From: Bacteroidota bacterium
Lineage (GTDB): Bacteria; Bacteroidota; Bacteroidia; Chitinophagales; Chitinophagaceae
Assembly (NCBI GenBank): GCA_023437225.1
Contig: JAEZGS010000015.1
Span: 28,211 to 92,210 of the forward strand
DNA: 64,000 nucleotides
Direction of reading: 5' to 3'
Below the pieces are notes generated by a model that was not told the origin of the DNA, did not search any database, and saw only the letters and a program-made list of their open reading frames with translations. Below, one piece after another: positions 15,427-24,441 of the stretch. Both the position numbers and the translations under genes were made by a program. Within the stretch, counting starts at the first letter, position 1; each line of letters opens with the position of its first letter.

Positions 15427-16641
15427 TTATGGTAGAGCACTATGTCCTGTCATGTTACCCTGTTCAGGAAACACTGGCAATTCGACTGTGACCTTTGTAC
15501 CTTTATTGATGTGGCTGTCAATCGATATCGTACCCCGATGGTTTTCTACGATCTTCTTGCATATGGAAAGTCCAACACCACTGCCGCTTTGCGGATGTAG
15601 TGTCCGGAACAGATCGAATAATTGCGGAGTGAACTCAGCGTCGAACCCGAGACCATTGTCGCAAATAGCAATTCGTACAAAATCAACATACTTATAGCGT
15701 CCTGCAATTGAAGTGAATTGATTTCGCTGTAACCTGTGTGCCTCCATTGTTATCTGAGCAATCCTTTCATTATGACGGAAGCGGACGGCATTGGAAAGAA
15801 GATGGAATATGAGTAACTGAAGCTGTTCCCTGCTTCCGCTGATGGATTCATTGTTCTTTAATTGAAGCTCGAAGGCAATACCAGGAAAGCTCTTTTTCAA
15901 CAAAGTTTTGCCATGGTCCACCAGTTCCTGAAGTTCATGTGTATTTATAATCAAAGGCGCTTCATTCAACCATACGTATTGCTGAAGGCCAAGTAAGATG
16001 TCCCGCATTCGTCGGGATACTTTCCTGATCTTATCTATGGTTGCCTGCTGATAAGAATCACCGGTGCGTTCGAGAAGCAGACCTGAGTATATGGATATCT
16101 TTCGTAAAGGTTCCTGTAAATCGTGTGATACCAGTTTGCTGAATTGCTTTAGTTCAGCGTTCTGTTTTTTTACCAGGTAAATTTGTTTATCAAGTTCTTC
16201 TGCGTGATGCTGAAGATCCGCCTTGGCGGCTTGCAGCTCCTGGTTTTCCGATGATGCGTTTTCAGCTTTCTTTCGGGCGGCTATCAATTCATCTTCGAAC
16301 TTCTTTCGATTGTGAACTGTGATCCCAACATATGTGCTGACGGCTTTGTCGCTCACAAGTTTTCGACGTGCATTTAATAGTACCGGAAGATGTTCTCCAT
16401 CGCTCTTCCGGAAGGTGATATATATTTCATTTGCAAACCCGTGTAACTTAAGCAGTGGGAAAAAATGCGTTTGCTGAAATATCTGCGACGCAACGGTAAG
16501 TACCTTTTCTACTTTGTTTCCGACTAATTGTGATTTATCGTACATCAATTCATTGCACATGAATTCGTTCACCTCGAGTATGATTCCTTCATCTGAGGTG
16601 GAGAAAATCAGGCATGGAGCACTTTCAACATAGCTTTCCAT
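15427..16641 (-). CDS. PAS-domain sensor histidine kinase coupled to RsbQ-like hydrolase
   Basis: A 404-residue soluble histidine kinase. A PAS domain covers about residues 1-112 and a coiled coil about 112-167. The phospho-acceptor region is FSKLVSHDLQEPLRKI (His173), and the ATPase domain shows LLSNAVR (N284), DNGLGFD (about 328) and GSGVGLS (about 353). There are no membrane segments, so it senses a cytoplasmic signal. The ATG at 16641 overlaps the hydrolase stop (TGATG); a longer frame starts only at a TTG inside the hydrolase. No response regulator is adjacent. In Bacillus the partner of RsbQ is RsbP, a PAS-PP2C phosphatase, so the output module here is different. Confidence 0.88.
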   Translation of the reverse strand: MESYVESAPCLIFSTSDEGIILEVNEFMCNELMYDKSQLVGNKVEKVLTVASQIFQQTHFFPLLKLHGFANEIYITFRKSDGEHLPVLLNARRKLVSDKAVSTYVGITVHNRKKFEDELIAARKKAENASSENQELQAAKADLQHHAEELDKQIYLVKKQNAELKQFSKLVSHDLQEPLRKISIYSGLLLERTGDSYQQATIDKIRKVSRRMRDILLGLQQYVWLNEAPLIINTHELQELVDHGKTLLKKSFPGIAFELQLKNNESISGSREQLQLLIFHLLSNAVRFRHNERIAQITMEAHRLQRNQFTSIAGRYKYVDFVRIAICDNGLGFDAEFTPQLFDLFRTLHPQSGSGVGLSICKKIVENHRGTISIDSHINKGTKVTVELPVFPEQGNMTGHSALP

Positions 16642-17447
16642 CAGGCTACTTGCATCAAAAATTCTTTTATGAGAGTAGTCGTTTCTTCGGGGTGACTCAT
16701 TTGCGGACAATGGCCCGTTGCCTTCATCACTTTCAGTGTACTTGAAGGAAGTTTTTCTGCAAGATAATCGCCTACCTCAAGTGGAGCGATGATGTCCTCG
16801 GAGCATTGCAGAATCAAAGACGGCATACGCACTTTGTGAAGGTCTTTCCTGTTGTCCGAGAAAAACGTGGCCTCTGCAAATTGCTTTGCAATAATTGGAT
16901 CAGTGGAGCAGAAACTGTCTGTCAGTTCCTCTGCCAGGTAGGGCCGCTCCTTATTGCCAATGATATTGGGAGCGAGAAAGTTTGCCCACCCTATGTAATT
17001 TTTTTCCATCGTCTCCAGCAGCTCTTCGATGTCTTTTCGATCAAAGCCGCCTTTATACCCCTCATCGTTTATATAACAGGGTGAAGGCCCCACCATAATT
17101 TGTTTCGCAAACAAAGACGGTTGTTCGATCGCTGCCAGTACGCCAATCATTGCACTTACAGAATGGCCAACAAAAATGATGTCCTGCAATTGAAGTTCGC
17201 TGCATATATCCAGCACATCCTGCGCATAGCCCTGCAAGGATGAATACCGTTCGGCGTTATAACTGCGCTTGTCTGAATTACCCGCGCCTACATAATCGAA
17301 CAGCACGATGCGATAATCATTTTCAAAATTAGGCGTAACAAAGCGCCACATATTTTGATCGCAACCAAATCCATGTGCAAACAGCATGGGTTGTGTACCC
17401 TGACCAAATACTTTTACATTATTTCTCAAACTGATCGGTCCCGTCAT
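16641..17447 (-). CDS. RsbQ-like alpha/beta hydrolase (RsbQ/D14/KAI2 family)
   Basis: A 268-residue alpha/beta hydrolase closely resembling Bacillus RsbQ over its whole length. Shared segments include FAHGFGCDQNMW, GYAQDVLD, VMVGPSPCYIND-type sequence (here IMVGPSPCYIND), MEKNYIGWA and FCSTDPIIAKQFA. The triad is visible: Ser96 in GHSVS, Asp218 in CSED and His246 in TGHCP. Family members include the plant strigolactone/karrikin receptors D14 and KAI2. RsbQ is required with RsbP for energy-stress signalling. Translational coupling to a PAS kinase implies that it produces or delivers the PAS ligand. Confidence 0.88.
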   Translation of the reverse strand: MTGPISLRNNVKVFGQGTQPMLFAHGFGCDQNMWRFVTPNFENDYRIVLFDYVGAGNSDKRSYNAERYSSLQGYAQDVLDICSELQLQDIIFVGHSVSAMIGVLAAIEQPSLFAKQIMVGPSPCYINDEGYKGGFDRKDIEELLETMEKNYIGWANFLAPNIIGNKERPYLAEELTDSFCSTDPIIAKQFAEATFFSDNRKDLHKVRMPSLILQCSEDIIAPLEVGDYLAEKLPSSTLKVMKATGHCPQMSHPEETTTLIKEFLMQVA

Positions 17448-17596
17448 ATTAATAAAGTTAAAGCATTGGCAGGGATTTAATCCTGTTGATTTAAGTCAAT
17501 GGGATTTCTTGTTCAAACGCAGCGGCACAAGGGGCGGGGATGGAGTAACTTTGTGTAATCATTGTGAGTTCATTCAACCAATTTAAAGTATAAAAA

Positions 17597-18574
17597 ATGC
17601 AACCATTAAAGGGAGTTCACCACGTTACAGCCATCACAAGCAGTGCAGAAAAAATATACGACTTCTTTACACATGTATTGGGAATGCGTTTAGTGAAGAA
17701 AACGGTTAACCAGGACGATATCCAAACGTATCATTTGTTCTTTGCCGATGATAAAGGCAGTGCAGGAACGGACATGACCTTCTTCGACTTTCCGGGCATG
17801 ACGAAAGGTGTTCATGGAAAGAATGAGATATCCAAAACATCGTTTCGTGTCCCCAATGATGCGGCCCTAGATTACTGGCAGAAGCGCTTTGATCGCTTGC
17901 AGGTATTTCACACAGAAATACGGGAGCAGTTTGGAAAGAAGGTGCTTTCGTTTGCCGACTTCGATGACCAGCAGTATCAACTCATTTCGGATGAATTCAA
18001 TAGCGGTATTGCCTCTGGCACTCCATGGCAAAATGGTCCTGTCCCTTTGGAATACGCGATCACCGGTTTAGGTCCTGTATTTGTACGCATATCGAATTTT
18101 GAGGCGCTCAAAGCAATGCTGGTGTCTGCTTTGAGATTTAAGGAAACGGCACAAGAGGGTACATATCATTTGTTTGAAACTGGTGAAGGGGGCAACGGCG
18201 CTTCTGTGGTAGTGGAGCACAACACGGAACTTCCTGAAGCGCGACAAGGCTCCGGTACAATACACCATGCAGCATTTCGCGTAGAGGACACCGACGCACT
18301 AAACGAGTGGATCGATTGGTTGAATCAGATCAGGCTTCCAAACTCAGGGTTTGTTGATCGATTCTTTTTTAAGTCGCTCTACGCGAGGGTAGCACCGCAG
18401 ATACTGTTTGAATTTGCTACAGACGGTCCCGGCTTCATGGGCGACGAGCCCTATGAAACGCTTGGCGAAAAGCTTTCTTTGCCTCCATTTCTCGAACCTC
18501 AAAGGTCTGCAATTGAAACCTATGTGCGACCAATTGATACAGTCCGAAGTACACGGGAATTTATCAAAGAGTAG
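17597..18574 (+). CDS. Ring-cleaving dioxygenase-type VOC (glyoxalase-fold) protein
   Basis: A 325-residue protein with two paired VOC modules. It opens with LKGVHHVTAITSSAEKIYDFF, typical of MhqO/LinE-like ring-cleaving dioxygenases. Candidate metal ligands are His in GVHHVT, His in TIHHAAFRV and Glu in ILFEFATDGPGF. Such enzymes open hydroquinone or catechol rings with Fe(II). The substrate is unknown. It is monocistronic, and the region downstream carries a fragment of another VOC gene on the opposite strand. Confidence 0.82.
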   Translation: MQPLKGVHHVTAITSSAEKIYDFFTHVLGMRLVKKTVNQDDIQTYHLFFADDKGSAGTDMTFFDFPGMTKGVHGKNEISKTSFRVPNDAALDYWQKRFDRLQVFHTEIREQFGKKVLSFADFDDQQYQLISDEFNSGIASGTPWQNGPVPLEYAITGLGPVFVRISNFEALKAMLVSALRFKETAQEGTYHLFETGEGGNGASVVVEHNTELPEARQGSGTIHHAAFRVEDTDALNEWIDWLNQIRLPNSGFVDRFFFKSLYARVAPQILFEFATDGPGFMGDEPYETLGEKLSLPPFLEPQRSAIETYVRPIDTVRSTREFIKE

Positions 18575-18597
18575 ACTTGTCAATAGTCATGTTGCGC

Positions 18598-18720
18598 TTA
18601 TTTTTTGCCATTAAACTTCTCTATGGCTTTTTCCGAAATCGGTGTAAACAAGTTAACCAGGTTGCCGTCTGGGTCACGAAACCAGATGTTTTTTGTTCGC
18701 CTCAATATGTTTGTCTTATT
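18598..18720 (-). pseudogene. C-terminal fragment of a VOC-family (glyoxalase/bleomycin-resistance-like) gene
   Basis: The minus strand encodes the tail NIWFRDPDGNLVNLFTP plus about 15 residues and a stop, which is the standard end of a VOC-fold protein. The matching N-terminal two thirds are absent: the frame continues upstream to 18822 but does not look like VOC sequence. It appears truncated by the arrival of the neighbouring hydrolase/AraC segment or by deletion. Confidence 0.6.
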
Positions 18721-18866
18721 TTCCTGAGTTTGGCTAAGCAATACCCCGTTTTCACTACGTCTGCTACTTTCGTCGTGGTGAACTTTGGTTTGATAAAAAA
18801 CAACACTTATGGAGCCACACAAGATCTGCTTCCATACCAGTTACTCAAAATCAAACCAATCATTAA

Positions 18867-19796
18867 ATGAAACAGTCACAAACTCCCATCATCGCCTTTA
18901 GCCCGGTTGTATCAACAGTTCCTGGCCGTCACGTAGACCTTGAAATGAAAGTTTCTGCTCCCGCGAGCGGAGATAAGTTGCCAGTCATTCTCCTTTCGCA
19001 CGGGCACGGAGCCTCTAACTTTCTCTCTTCTTACAGAGGTTATGGCCCCCTTGCTGATTTTTTTGCTTCTCACGGTTTTGTGGTCATTCAACCGACACAC
19101 CAGGATTCCAAAACACTAACACTTGACCCATCCATTTCCGAAGCGCCTTTGTTTTGGAATTCGCGGGCAGAGGACATGAAATACATCCTGGATCATCTGG
19201 ATGAAATCATTTCCACAGTACCAGGCTTGAGCGGAAGGGTAGACAAAACCAACGTTGCTGCCATTGGCCATTCTATGGGCGGCCAAACCGTTGCCATGCT
19301 GGCTGGCATGGAAGTAACTGATCCTGCAACAGGTAAAATAGTGAATGCTGCAGAACCAAGATTGAAAGCCCGGGTGCTAATTGGCGTGTCAGGTGGACCT
19401 GAAGGTTTCAACGGGGCAGCCAGGAAGCACTATCCCGTGTTGGCCGCCGGAAATTTCAGCACCATGACATTGCCAGCACTCATTGTGAACGGCGACAAAG
19501 ACAAAAACCTTATGTTTTCCGATGTGGACGATTGGCGCGCAGACGCATATTATCAAAGTCCCGGTCCCAAAGACATGCTTACCGTGTTTGGTGCTGAACA
19601 CATCTTTGGCGGCATATCAGGATATGATGCACTGGAGACAAGTGATGAAAACCCGGAGAGGGTAGCCTTCGTTTGCGAAACCATCCTGGCGTATCTTCAA
19701 AGTGCACTTGATACAAAAGATCCTGGTTGGGAAGAAGCAAAGAGAACGCTGAACGGGGTACCCGGTGCAAAAGGTAGAATTGACAGTAAATCATAA
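18867..19796 (+). CDS. Alpha/beta hydrolase (chlorophyllase/PAF-acetylhydrolase-like)
   Basis: A 309-residue cytoplasmic hydrolase. The oxyanion-hole motif LLSHGHGAS is present, the nucleophile elbow is GHSMGG (Ser136), the acid is likely Asp in VNGDKDKN and the base His in FGAEHIFGG. There is no signal peptide. The family includes dienelactone hydrolase and PAF-acetylhydrolase relatives; the substrate is unknown. An AraC regulator follows eight bases later and probably controls this gene. Confidence 0.8.
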   Translation: MKQSQTPIIAFSPVVSTVPGRHVDLEMKVSAPASGDKLPVILLSHGHGASNFLSSYRGYGPLADFFASHGFVVIQPTHQDSKTLTLDPSISEAPLFWNSRAEDMKYILDHLDEIISTVPGLSGRVDKTNVAAIGHSMGGQTVAMLAGMEVTDPATGKIVNAAEPRLKARVLIGVSGGPEGFNGAARKHYPVLAAGNFSTMTLPALIVNGDKDKNLMFSDVDDWRADAYYQSPGPKDMLTVFGAEHIFGGISGYDALETSDENPERVAFVCETILAYLQSALDTKDPGWEEAKRTLNGVPGAKGRIDSKS

Positions 19797-19804
19797 ACAG
19801 ATAT

Positions 19805-20755
19805 ATGAAGGACGAAATGTCTAACCACAGAATCAATTCTTTATCAAGGCTGCATAAGGTGCTGGATATGCCACCACCTGTGCATCCCCTGGTAAGTTTG
19901 ATAAACAATGCTGACGGGGGTATTCCATTGGCCAAACTACCTAATCCGCATATACTGAACTTCTACAAGATTTCTTATAAAATGAACTTCCGGGGGCAGT
20001 TCAAATACGGCCAGCATTACTATGATTTCGAGGAAGGCGGGATGTTCTTTGTTTCACCAAATCAAATCACCGGAGGTCACTCGCCACTCAGTGATCAGTC
20101 TGGGTATACTTTGCTTTTCCACCCGGATTTTTTGCTTGGTTATGAACTGGCAAGAAGAATCAAGGAGTATGGTTTTTTTTCCTATTCTATCCATGAAGCA
20201 TTGCATTTGTCGGAAAATGAGAAAGTCACGATCGTTTCGGTTTTTAAAAGTATTGAGGAAGAATTGAAAGGCCGAATCGATAATTTCAGTCAGGACGTTA
20301 TCATATCTCAAATCGAATTATTGCTCAACCATGCCAACAGGTTTTATAGCCGGCAATTCATTACCCGCAGGGCCGCAAGCAGCGACTTATTACAACGCGT
20401 TGAAGAGATACTGCATGCCTACTTCCAGTCAGAAGCGCCGCAAGAACAAGGAGTTCCCACGGTCCAGTATCTTGCCAGCCAATCGAACGTCAGCGCAAGT
20501 TATTTAAGTGATATGCTGCGATCACTTACAGGTCAAAATGCACAACAACACATCCACAATCATCTGATTGAAAAAGCAAAAGAGCGTTTGTCGACGAGCC
20601 CCGCTTCGATCAGTGAAATTGCCTATGAATTAGGATTCGAACACCCTCCATCTTTTAGTAAACTATTTAAGCTCAAAACCAGTGTATCGCCTATTGATTT
20701 CAGGCGTTCTTTCCATACCGAAGATGGCACCAACAACAATGATCCAAAACATTAA
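19805..20755 (+). CDS. AraC family transcriptional regulator
   Basis: A 316-residue protein with an N-terminal ligand-binding (cupin-like) region and a C-terminal double helix-turn-helix of AraC/XylS type (about residues 215-305). The signature ISEIAYELGFEHPPSFSKLFK is the second HTH. It probably senses a small molecule and regulates the adjacent hydrolase. The start could also be five codons later (MSNHRIN). It is the last gene before the left edge of the accessory island. Confidence 0.88.
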   Translation: MKDEMSNHRINSLSRLHKVLDMPPPVHPLVSLINNADGGIPLAKLPNPHILNFYKISYKMNFRGQFKYGQHYYDFEEGGMFFVSPNQITGGHSPLSDQSGYTLLFHPDFLLGYELARRIKEYGFFSYSIHEALHLSENEKVTIVSVFKSIEEELKGRIDNFSQDVIISQIELLLNHANRFYSRQFITRRAASSDLLQRVEEILHAYFQSEAPQEQGVPTVQYLASQSNVSASYLSDMLRSLTGQNAQQHIHNHLIEKAKERLSTSPASISEIAYELGFEHPPSFSKLFKLKTSVSPIDFRRSFHTEDGTNNNDPKH

Positions 20756-20776
20756 GGTCAAATAAAAGGGAATTCA

Positions 20777-20825
20777 AAAAAAAAGAAACCGGAACTTCTG
20801 AAGTGATTTTCAAAAATTCCGGTTT
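20777..20825 (-). terminator. Terminator hairpin next to a tRNA-like remnant
   Basis: The stem AAACCGGAA / TTCCGGTTT (20786-20794 with 20817-20825, 22-base loop) is followed on the minus strand by CTTTTTTTTT. No minus-strand protein gene ends here. The sequence immediately upstream of it on that strand resembles the 3' end of a tRNA, so this is probably the terminator of a lost tRNA gene. Confidence 0.6.
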
Positions 20826-20827
20826 GT

Positions 20828-20852
20828 AGAAGCGGAGCGCAGGAAGTCGAAC
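20828..20852 (-). other. Possible tRNA 3'-end remnant (candidate attachment site)
   Basis: On the minus strand the sequence GTTCGACTTCCTGC followed by GCTCCGCT has the order of a T-loop, the 3' half of a T-stem and the 3' acceptor strand, and is followed directly by a terminator. The 5' half of the T-stem and the rest of the tRNA are missing. Integrative elements often leave such 3' tRNA copies at their edges. No matching copy was identified in this window. Confidence 0.35.
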
Positions 20853-21447
20853 TTTATTAGAGGTTTAAAGCTCATCGAAAATTATATGCAAGTGGGTAGG
20901 TATTAAAATGGCTTATATTTAAAGCAAAGGACCTAAGCCTGGAGAGGTATCTTGTTCACTTCTTTGAAATGTTCACGGAACGTGAACAGAGATATTGAGT
21001 GAACATATTCCTGCATTAGCCTGAGCCAATGATGAGTCCTTTTTGAGCCGAACGGGATGCAAGTGATGCATTCATGATGCAATTTCGCATGCCCGAACAG
21101 ACTGGCATATTGTGCAATGAACAGGTAATCGATGTGCAATAGGGAAAGGTATGTGGTGTCTGCCCTTTGTCGAACTTTATCGGACAAATCGGACAGGTAT
21201 CGGACATTTAACGGACACCTTAGTTTTTAAGCAGGTTTTAGATGCTTTTTTTAGCTGTGTTCTTTTACCCTAGTAATGAATTGGATTTTACAGTTTCGGG
21301 TATAGATGCCATTTCACGTGTCCCCATTTTGCGCTTTTTTGGACATTTGCCGAATGATATGTTCCCATTTTTTACATTTTGGGTACACACAAAACACCTA
21401 AAGTACCGCATTTTTGGGAACTTCTCTTCTCCAAAAGAAATCAGCGA

Positions 21448-24441
21448 TTAAGCCAATCGTTCTTCCAACATATCTTTCCAAAGAACAAAGCCCTTTTGTG
21501 CATTGGAATAATCATGAAGAATGCGGCCGAAGTTTTCTGGCTTCAAATCAAGAAACACCTGCCGGCCCTGGTTACGAATAATTTGAAGGTGGGCATCAAT
21601 TTCTTTCAGCTTTGAGGGCAATAATGATGAATTCTTAGGGAAATGCCACAAATAGGTCGCTTCTTCGGTATCCAATGTTTCCAGTATAATGTGATATTGT
21701 TCTGTTCCGGTAATCAAAAACACAAACGAAAAAGGACGAAGAACAAAACGAATCTTCAGCAAATTACCGGCATGCCTTTCAGCAAGGTAGCGAAGCTGCT
21801 TATGGTGCCTGAACCGATTGTTCTTCAGCAAATCATCCAAAAGCTCTTCGCCGGTTTCATAGATCTGGTGGCCGGATTGAACCTGAGTGATGTCAAGAAG
21901 GTTTCCATTTCTTTCCAAGACATCGCTGTTCAAAATATATTTGGAGGCGAATCGGAAGCGCATCCCTTCAATCACTTCCCTGTTGATTCTTTTGATATCC
22001 TCCGACACTGCTGATTGCGAAACCAATTTGCCGTTCTCAAATTCAGCATGGATGGCAACAATTACGTTTTTTGATTTCAGAGCTTTTTCAAAATAGGGCT
22101 TCAACACGTCAAACTCCGGGCGGATCTCATCATTTTCAATTTCGAATTCCAGCATTGCCGCCGCCTCAACCGCTTCGTATGGAAACGATATGCTGCCATA
22201 TTTGAACACCAGTGACTCAATCGGCACTCTTATTTCTTTTTCAATGGTGATGACGACCTTCGTTTCGGGAAATTCTTCTTTGGGATCATCGAATAAGGTT
22301 GCCTGCTGTTGCAGCTTTCTATAGTAGGTGTTTCTTTTGAGAAAGAGCTTATTCAGGTAATCAATCTTGCTATCCCGGTAGTCGTAGATTATAGGATTGA
22401 TTTCAGAACGCTGAACACGGCCAATGTACTGAATTAGCTTTCCTTCAAATGAAAACGGATACACTAAAAACAAACAGCTTACATTGTTTAAATCAGTTCC
22501 TTCCCCAAAGTACTGGCCGGTCGTAATTAACGCCTGGTAGTTGCCTTCCTCGATCAAGCCCCATTTTGCTTTGCGGGCAGTTTCAGTATCTTCTCCGCTT
22601 AAGGTCACTACTTCATATGATTGCTTCAGGTATTGATACAGTGAATCAATATGCTCCCTTCTTTCAGTGAGAATGACAGCCTTCTTCCTGGAATTCAATT
22701 CCGCCACTATATCTTTTAAAATCAACTTGTTTCTTGCCGAATCATGGACCAAAATTTTTGAAAGGGTTTCAAACTTGTCTGTTTTGGCGTTAAACGGAAC
22801 ATCCAGTTCTGTATTACGGATAATAACCTTCGCCTGCTTTGCCTCGATTATGTCTTGTGGCTTGATTTCAGCAATAACTTCTCCCAAATGGATAAAAATC
22901 AGTTTGCCATCATTGTATTTTCTGAAAGGTGTTGCCGTAAGACCATATAAATAATAGCTATCCAATTTGGCAATTGTATTTCTATAGGATTCGGCTGGGA
23001 TATGGTGACACTCATCTATAATGATGGTTCCAAAAGCATTAGCCATTCCGCTTTGTTCCGCTTTTTCTAATTCTTTCGCCAGTGTTTGAATGGTAGCCAC
23101 CGTGAGCTTTTTCCCAATCTTCGACTTACCCTGCCCTATCCTGCCGATTTCATTTTTGGGGATTTGGAGAAAGGTCTGTGCCCGCTCCATCCATTGCTCC
23201 ATTAGCTGCTTGCGGTGAACGACAATCAGGGCAGGTTGTTGTTTATCTGCGATGATCTTTAGTGCAATGATTGTTTTACCGGCGCCGGGTGGAGCTACAA
23301 TCACTCCCATGTCTTTTTTCGATGCAGCTAAAACGGCTGCTTCCTGGCGTTCTCTTAAAGCTGCCTCAAATTTGAATAAGGTACTTTCTTTTTTTCGGCG
23401 ATGGTCTTTAAAATCAACAGCCATGCCCTTCTCTCTGCAAAACCGAAGGAGCTTACCGGCAAACCCTTTTGGCAGAATGACCTCATTTTCCCACTTGTCA
23501 ATAAGCTTGAAAAAACGTTCTGTGCCAAACGTGCTTTTTCCGATTTTCTTTTTGATGATAAATGCTGTATTGGCAAAATTCAATTCTTCTTTCAGGTAAT
23601 TTATGAGCGGAACAGGTATATCATTTCGCTTTAGTTTCAGGTGGTTTGTAAGAGCAATCACCATTGCTCCGCCAAGGGCTTGCGTGAAGCCTGCTTCGTT
23701 TGATACTTCTTTGCCGGTTAAAATTCTGAGTATTTCATCTAACTTTTCTACACCCACCTTTTTTACACCAGACAAAAATGCCCACTGGTCATCAAAAGGA
23801 AGCAAGGTTTCCGGATCGATAAAACAACTATTTCCCTGCTCAGCCGATGGGCCGTGCAAAGGCAAGGCAATCAGGTTACCCAGTCCTTTTCCGGAAAGGG
23901 CGTCCTGATTGGGAAATAACCTGTCAAAACTTGTGGCCTTGTCGAAGGCCGATAAGATGCCTGCTTCCCTTAGCATTGAAAGCATGATCTTCCGGCTTTT
24001 ACTTGCGGGGTAGGAATGCTCAAAAAATATCCACACATGCCCTCCTTTCCCGGAACGGGAGCGCTCCAGATAAGCAGGGATGCCTCTGGCATCGCAGACC
24101 TTCAGAAAGTTCCTGCATTCTTTTGTCCAGTTCTCCTTATCAAAATCTGCTGCAATAAACCAGGATGTGTTATCAGCCAATAGCGGGTATAATCCTATGT
24201 GCTGCTTTCCGCTTAAATGTTTAGAAATCTGTTCATCGGTCAACGGCAGATAGCTCTTTTCGGTGAAGGTTTGAAACGTGCCGCCTTTCAAAACATGCGC
24301 TTTATACCGATAAGGGTCATAAAAGTAGGCCGGCATATAGCCGCTTTTGGCTCCTTTCTCCCAGCGAATGGCAAATACGTCTTCTCTGCTTTTGAAGAAG
24401 GAGCGAAAAAGTGATATTTGGTTGCTGCTATTATCAGACAT
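21448..24441 (-). CDS. TOTE-type archaeo-eukaryotic primase fused to DEAD/DEAH-like helicase
   Basis: A 997-residue fusion. The N-terminal ~240 residues form an AEP primase domain: metal-binding D99-x-D101 (AADFDKEN) and the SGKGGHVWIFF motif with His135, as in the TOTE-conflict-system AEP family. A superfamily II helicase follows, with Walker A APPGAGKT (383-390), Walker B DECHH (476-480), motif III LTATP (501-505) and a C-terminal RecA domain containing QYIGRVQRS. The last ~270 residues are unassigned. AEP-helicase fusions of this family are predicted to act in defence or mobile-element conflict. It lies in a degraded island beside a toxin-antitoxin operon, with no other clear defence gene. 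Confidence 0.85.
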   Translation of the reverse strand: MSDNSSNQISLFRSFFKSREDVFAIRWEKGAKSGYMPAYFYDPYRYKAHVLKGGTFQTFTEKSYLPLTDEQISKHLSGKQHIGLYPLLADNTSWFIAADFDKENWTKECRNFLKVCDARGIPAYLERSRSGKGGHVWIFFEHSYPASKSRKIMLSMLREAGILSAFDKATSFDRLFPNQDALSGKGLGNLIALPLHGPSAEQGNSCFIDPETLLPFDDQWAFLSGVKKVGVEKLDEILRILTGKEVSNEAGFTQALGGAMVIALTNHLKLKRNDIPVPLINYLKEELNFANTAFIIKKKIGKSTFGTERFFKLIDKWENEVILPKGFAGKLLRFCREKGMAVDFKDHRRKKESTLFKFEAALRERQEAAVLAASKKDMGVIVAPPGAGKTIIALKIIADKQQPALIVVHRKQLMEQWMERAQTFLQIPKNEIGRIGQGKSKIGKKLTVATIQTLAKELEKAEQSGMANAFGTIIIDECHHIPAESYRNTIAKLDSYYLYGLTATPFRKYNDGKLIFIHLGEVIAEIKPQDIIEAKQAKVIIRNTELDVPFNAKTDKFETLSKILVHDSARNKLILKDIVAELNSRKKAVILTERREHIDSLYQYLKQSYEVVTLSGEDTETARKAKWGLIEEGNYQALITTGQYFGEGTDLNNVSCLFLVYPFSFEGKLIQYIGRVQRSEINPIIYDYRDSKIDYLNKLFLKRNTYYRKLQQQATLFDDPKEEFPETKVVITIEKEIRVPIESLVFKYGSISFPYEAVEAAAMLEFEIENDEIRPEFDVLKPYFEKALKSKNVIVAIHAEFENGKLVSQSAVSEDIKRINREVIEGMRFRFASKYILNSDVLERNGNLLDITQVQSGHQIYETGEELLDDLLKNNRFRHHKQLRYLAERHAGNLLKIRFVLRPFSFVFLITGTEQYHIILETLDTEEATYLWHFPKNSSLLPSKLKEIDAHLQIIRNQGRQVFLDLKPENFGRILHDYSNAQKGFVLWKDMLEERLA

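Larger units (their letters stand above)
20756..21447. other. 692-base gene-free left border of accessory island
   Basis: AT-rich sequence with no convincing gene. It holds the hairpin at 20786-20825 and the tRNA-like 3' end at 20828-20852. Three short CGGACA-containing repeats lie around 21180-21215. Two overlapping minus-strand frames (20933-21187 and 21016-21207) have no protein-like features and are not called. Confidence 0.5.

Noticed and set aside
16642..16710. 23-codon N-terminal extension of the PAS kinase
   Set aside because: It starts with TTG inside the hydrolase gene; the TGATG-coupled ATG at 16641 is far more likely.
20933..21207. Two overlapping minus-strand ORFs of 84 and 63 codons
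   Set aside because: They overlap in different frames, lack domain-like or signal features, and lie in the AT-rich island border; neither is better than chance.
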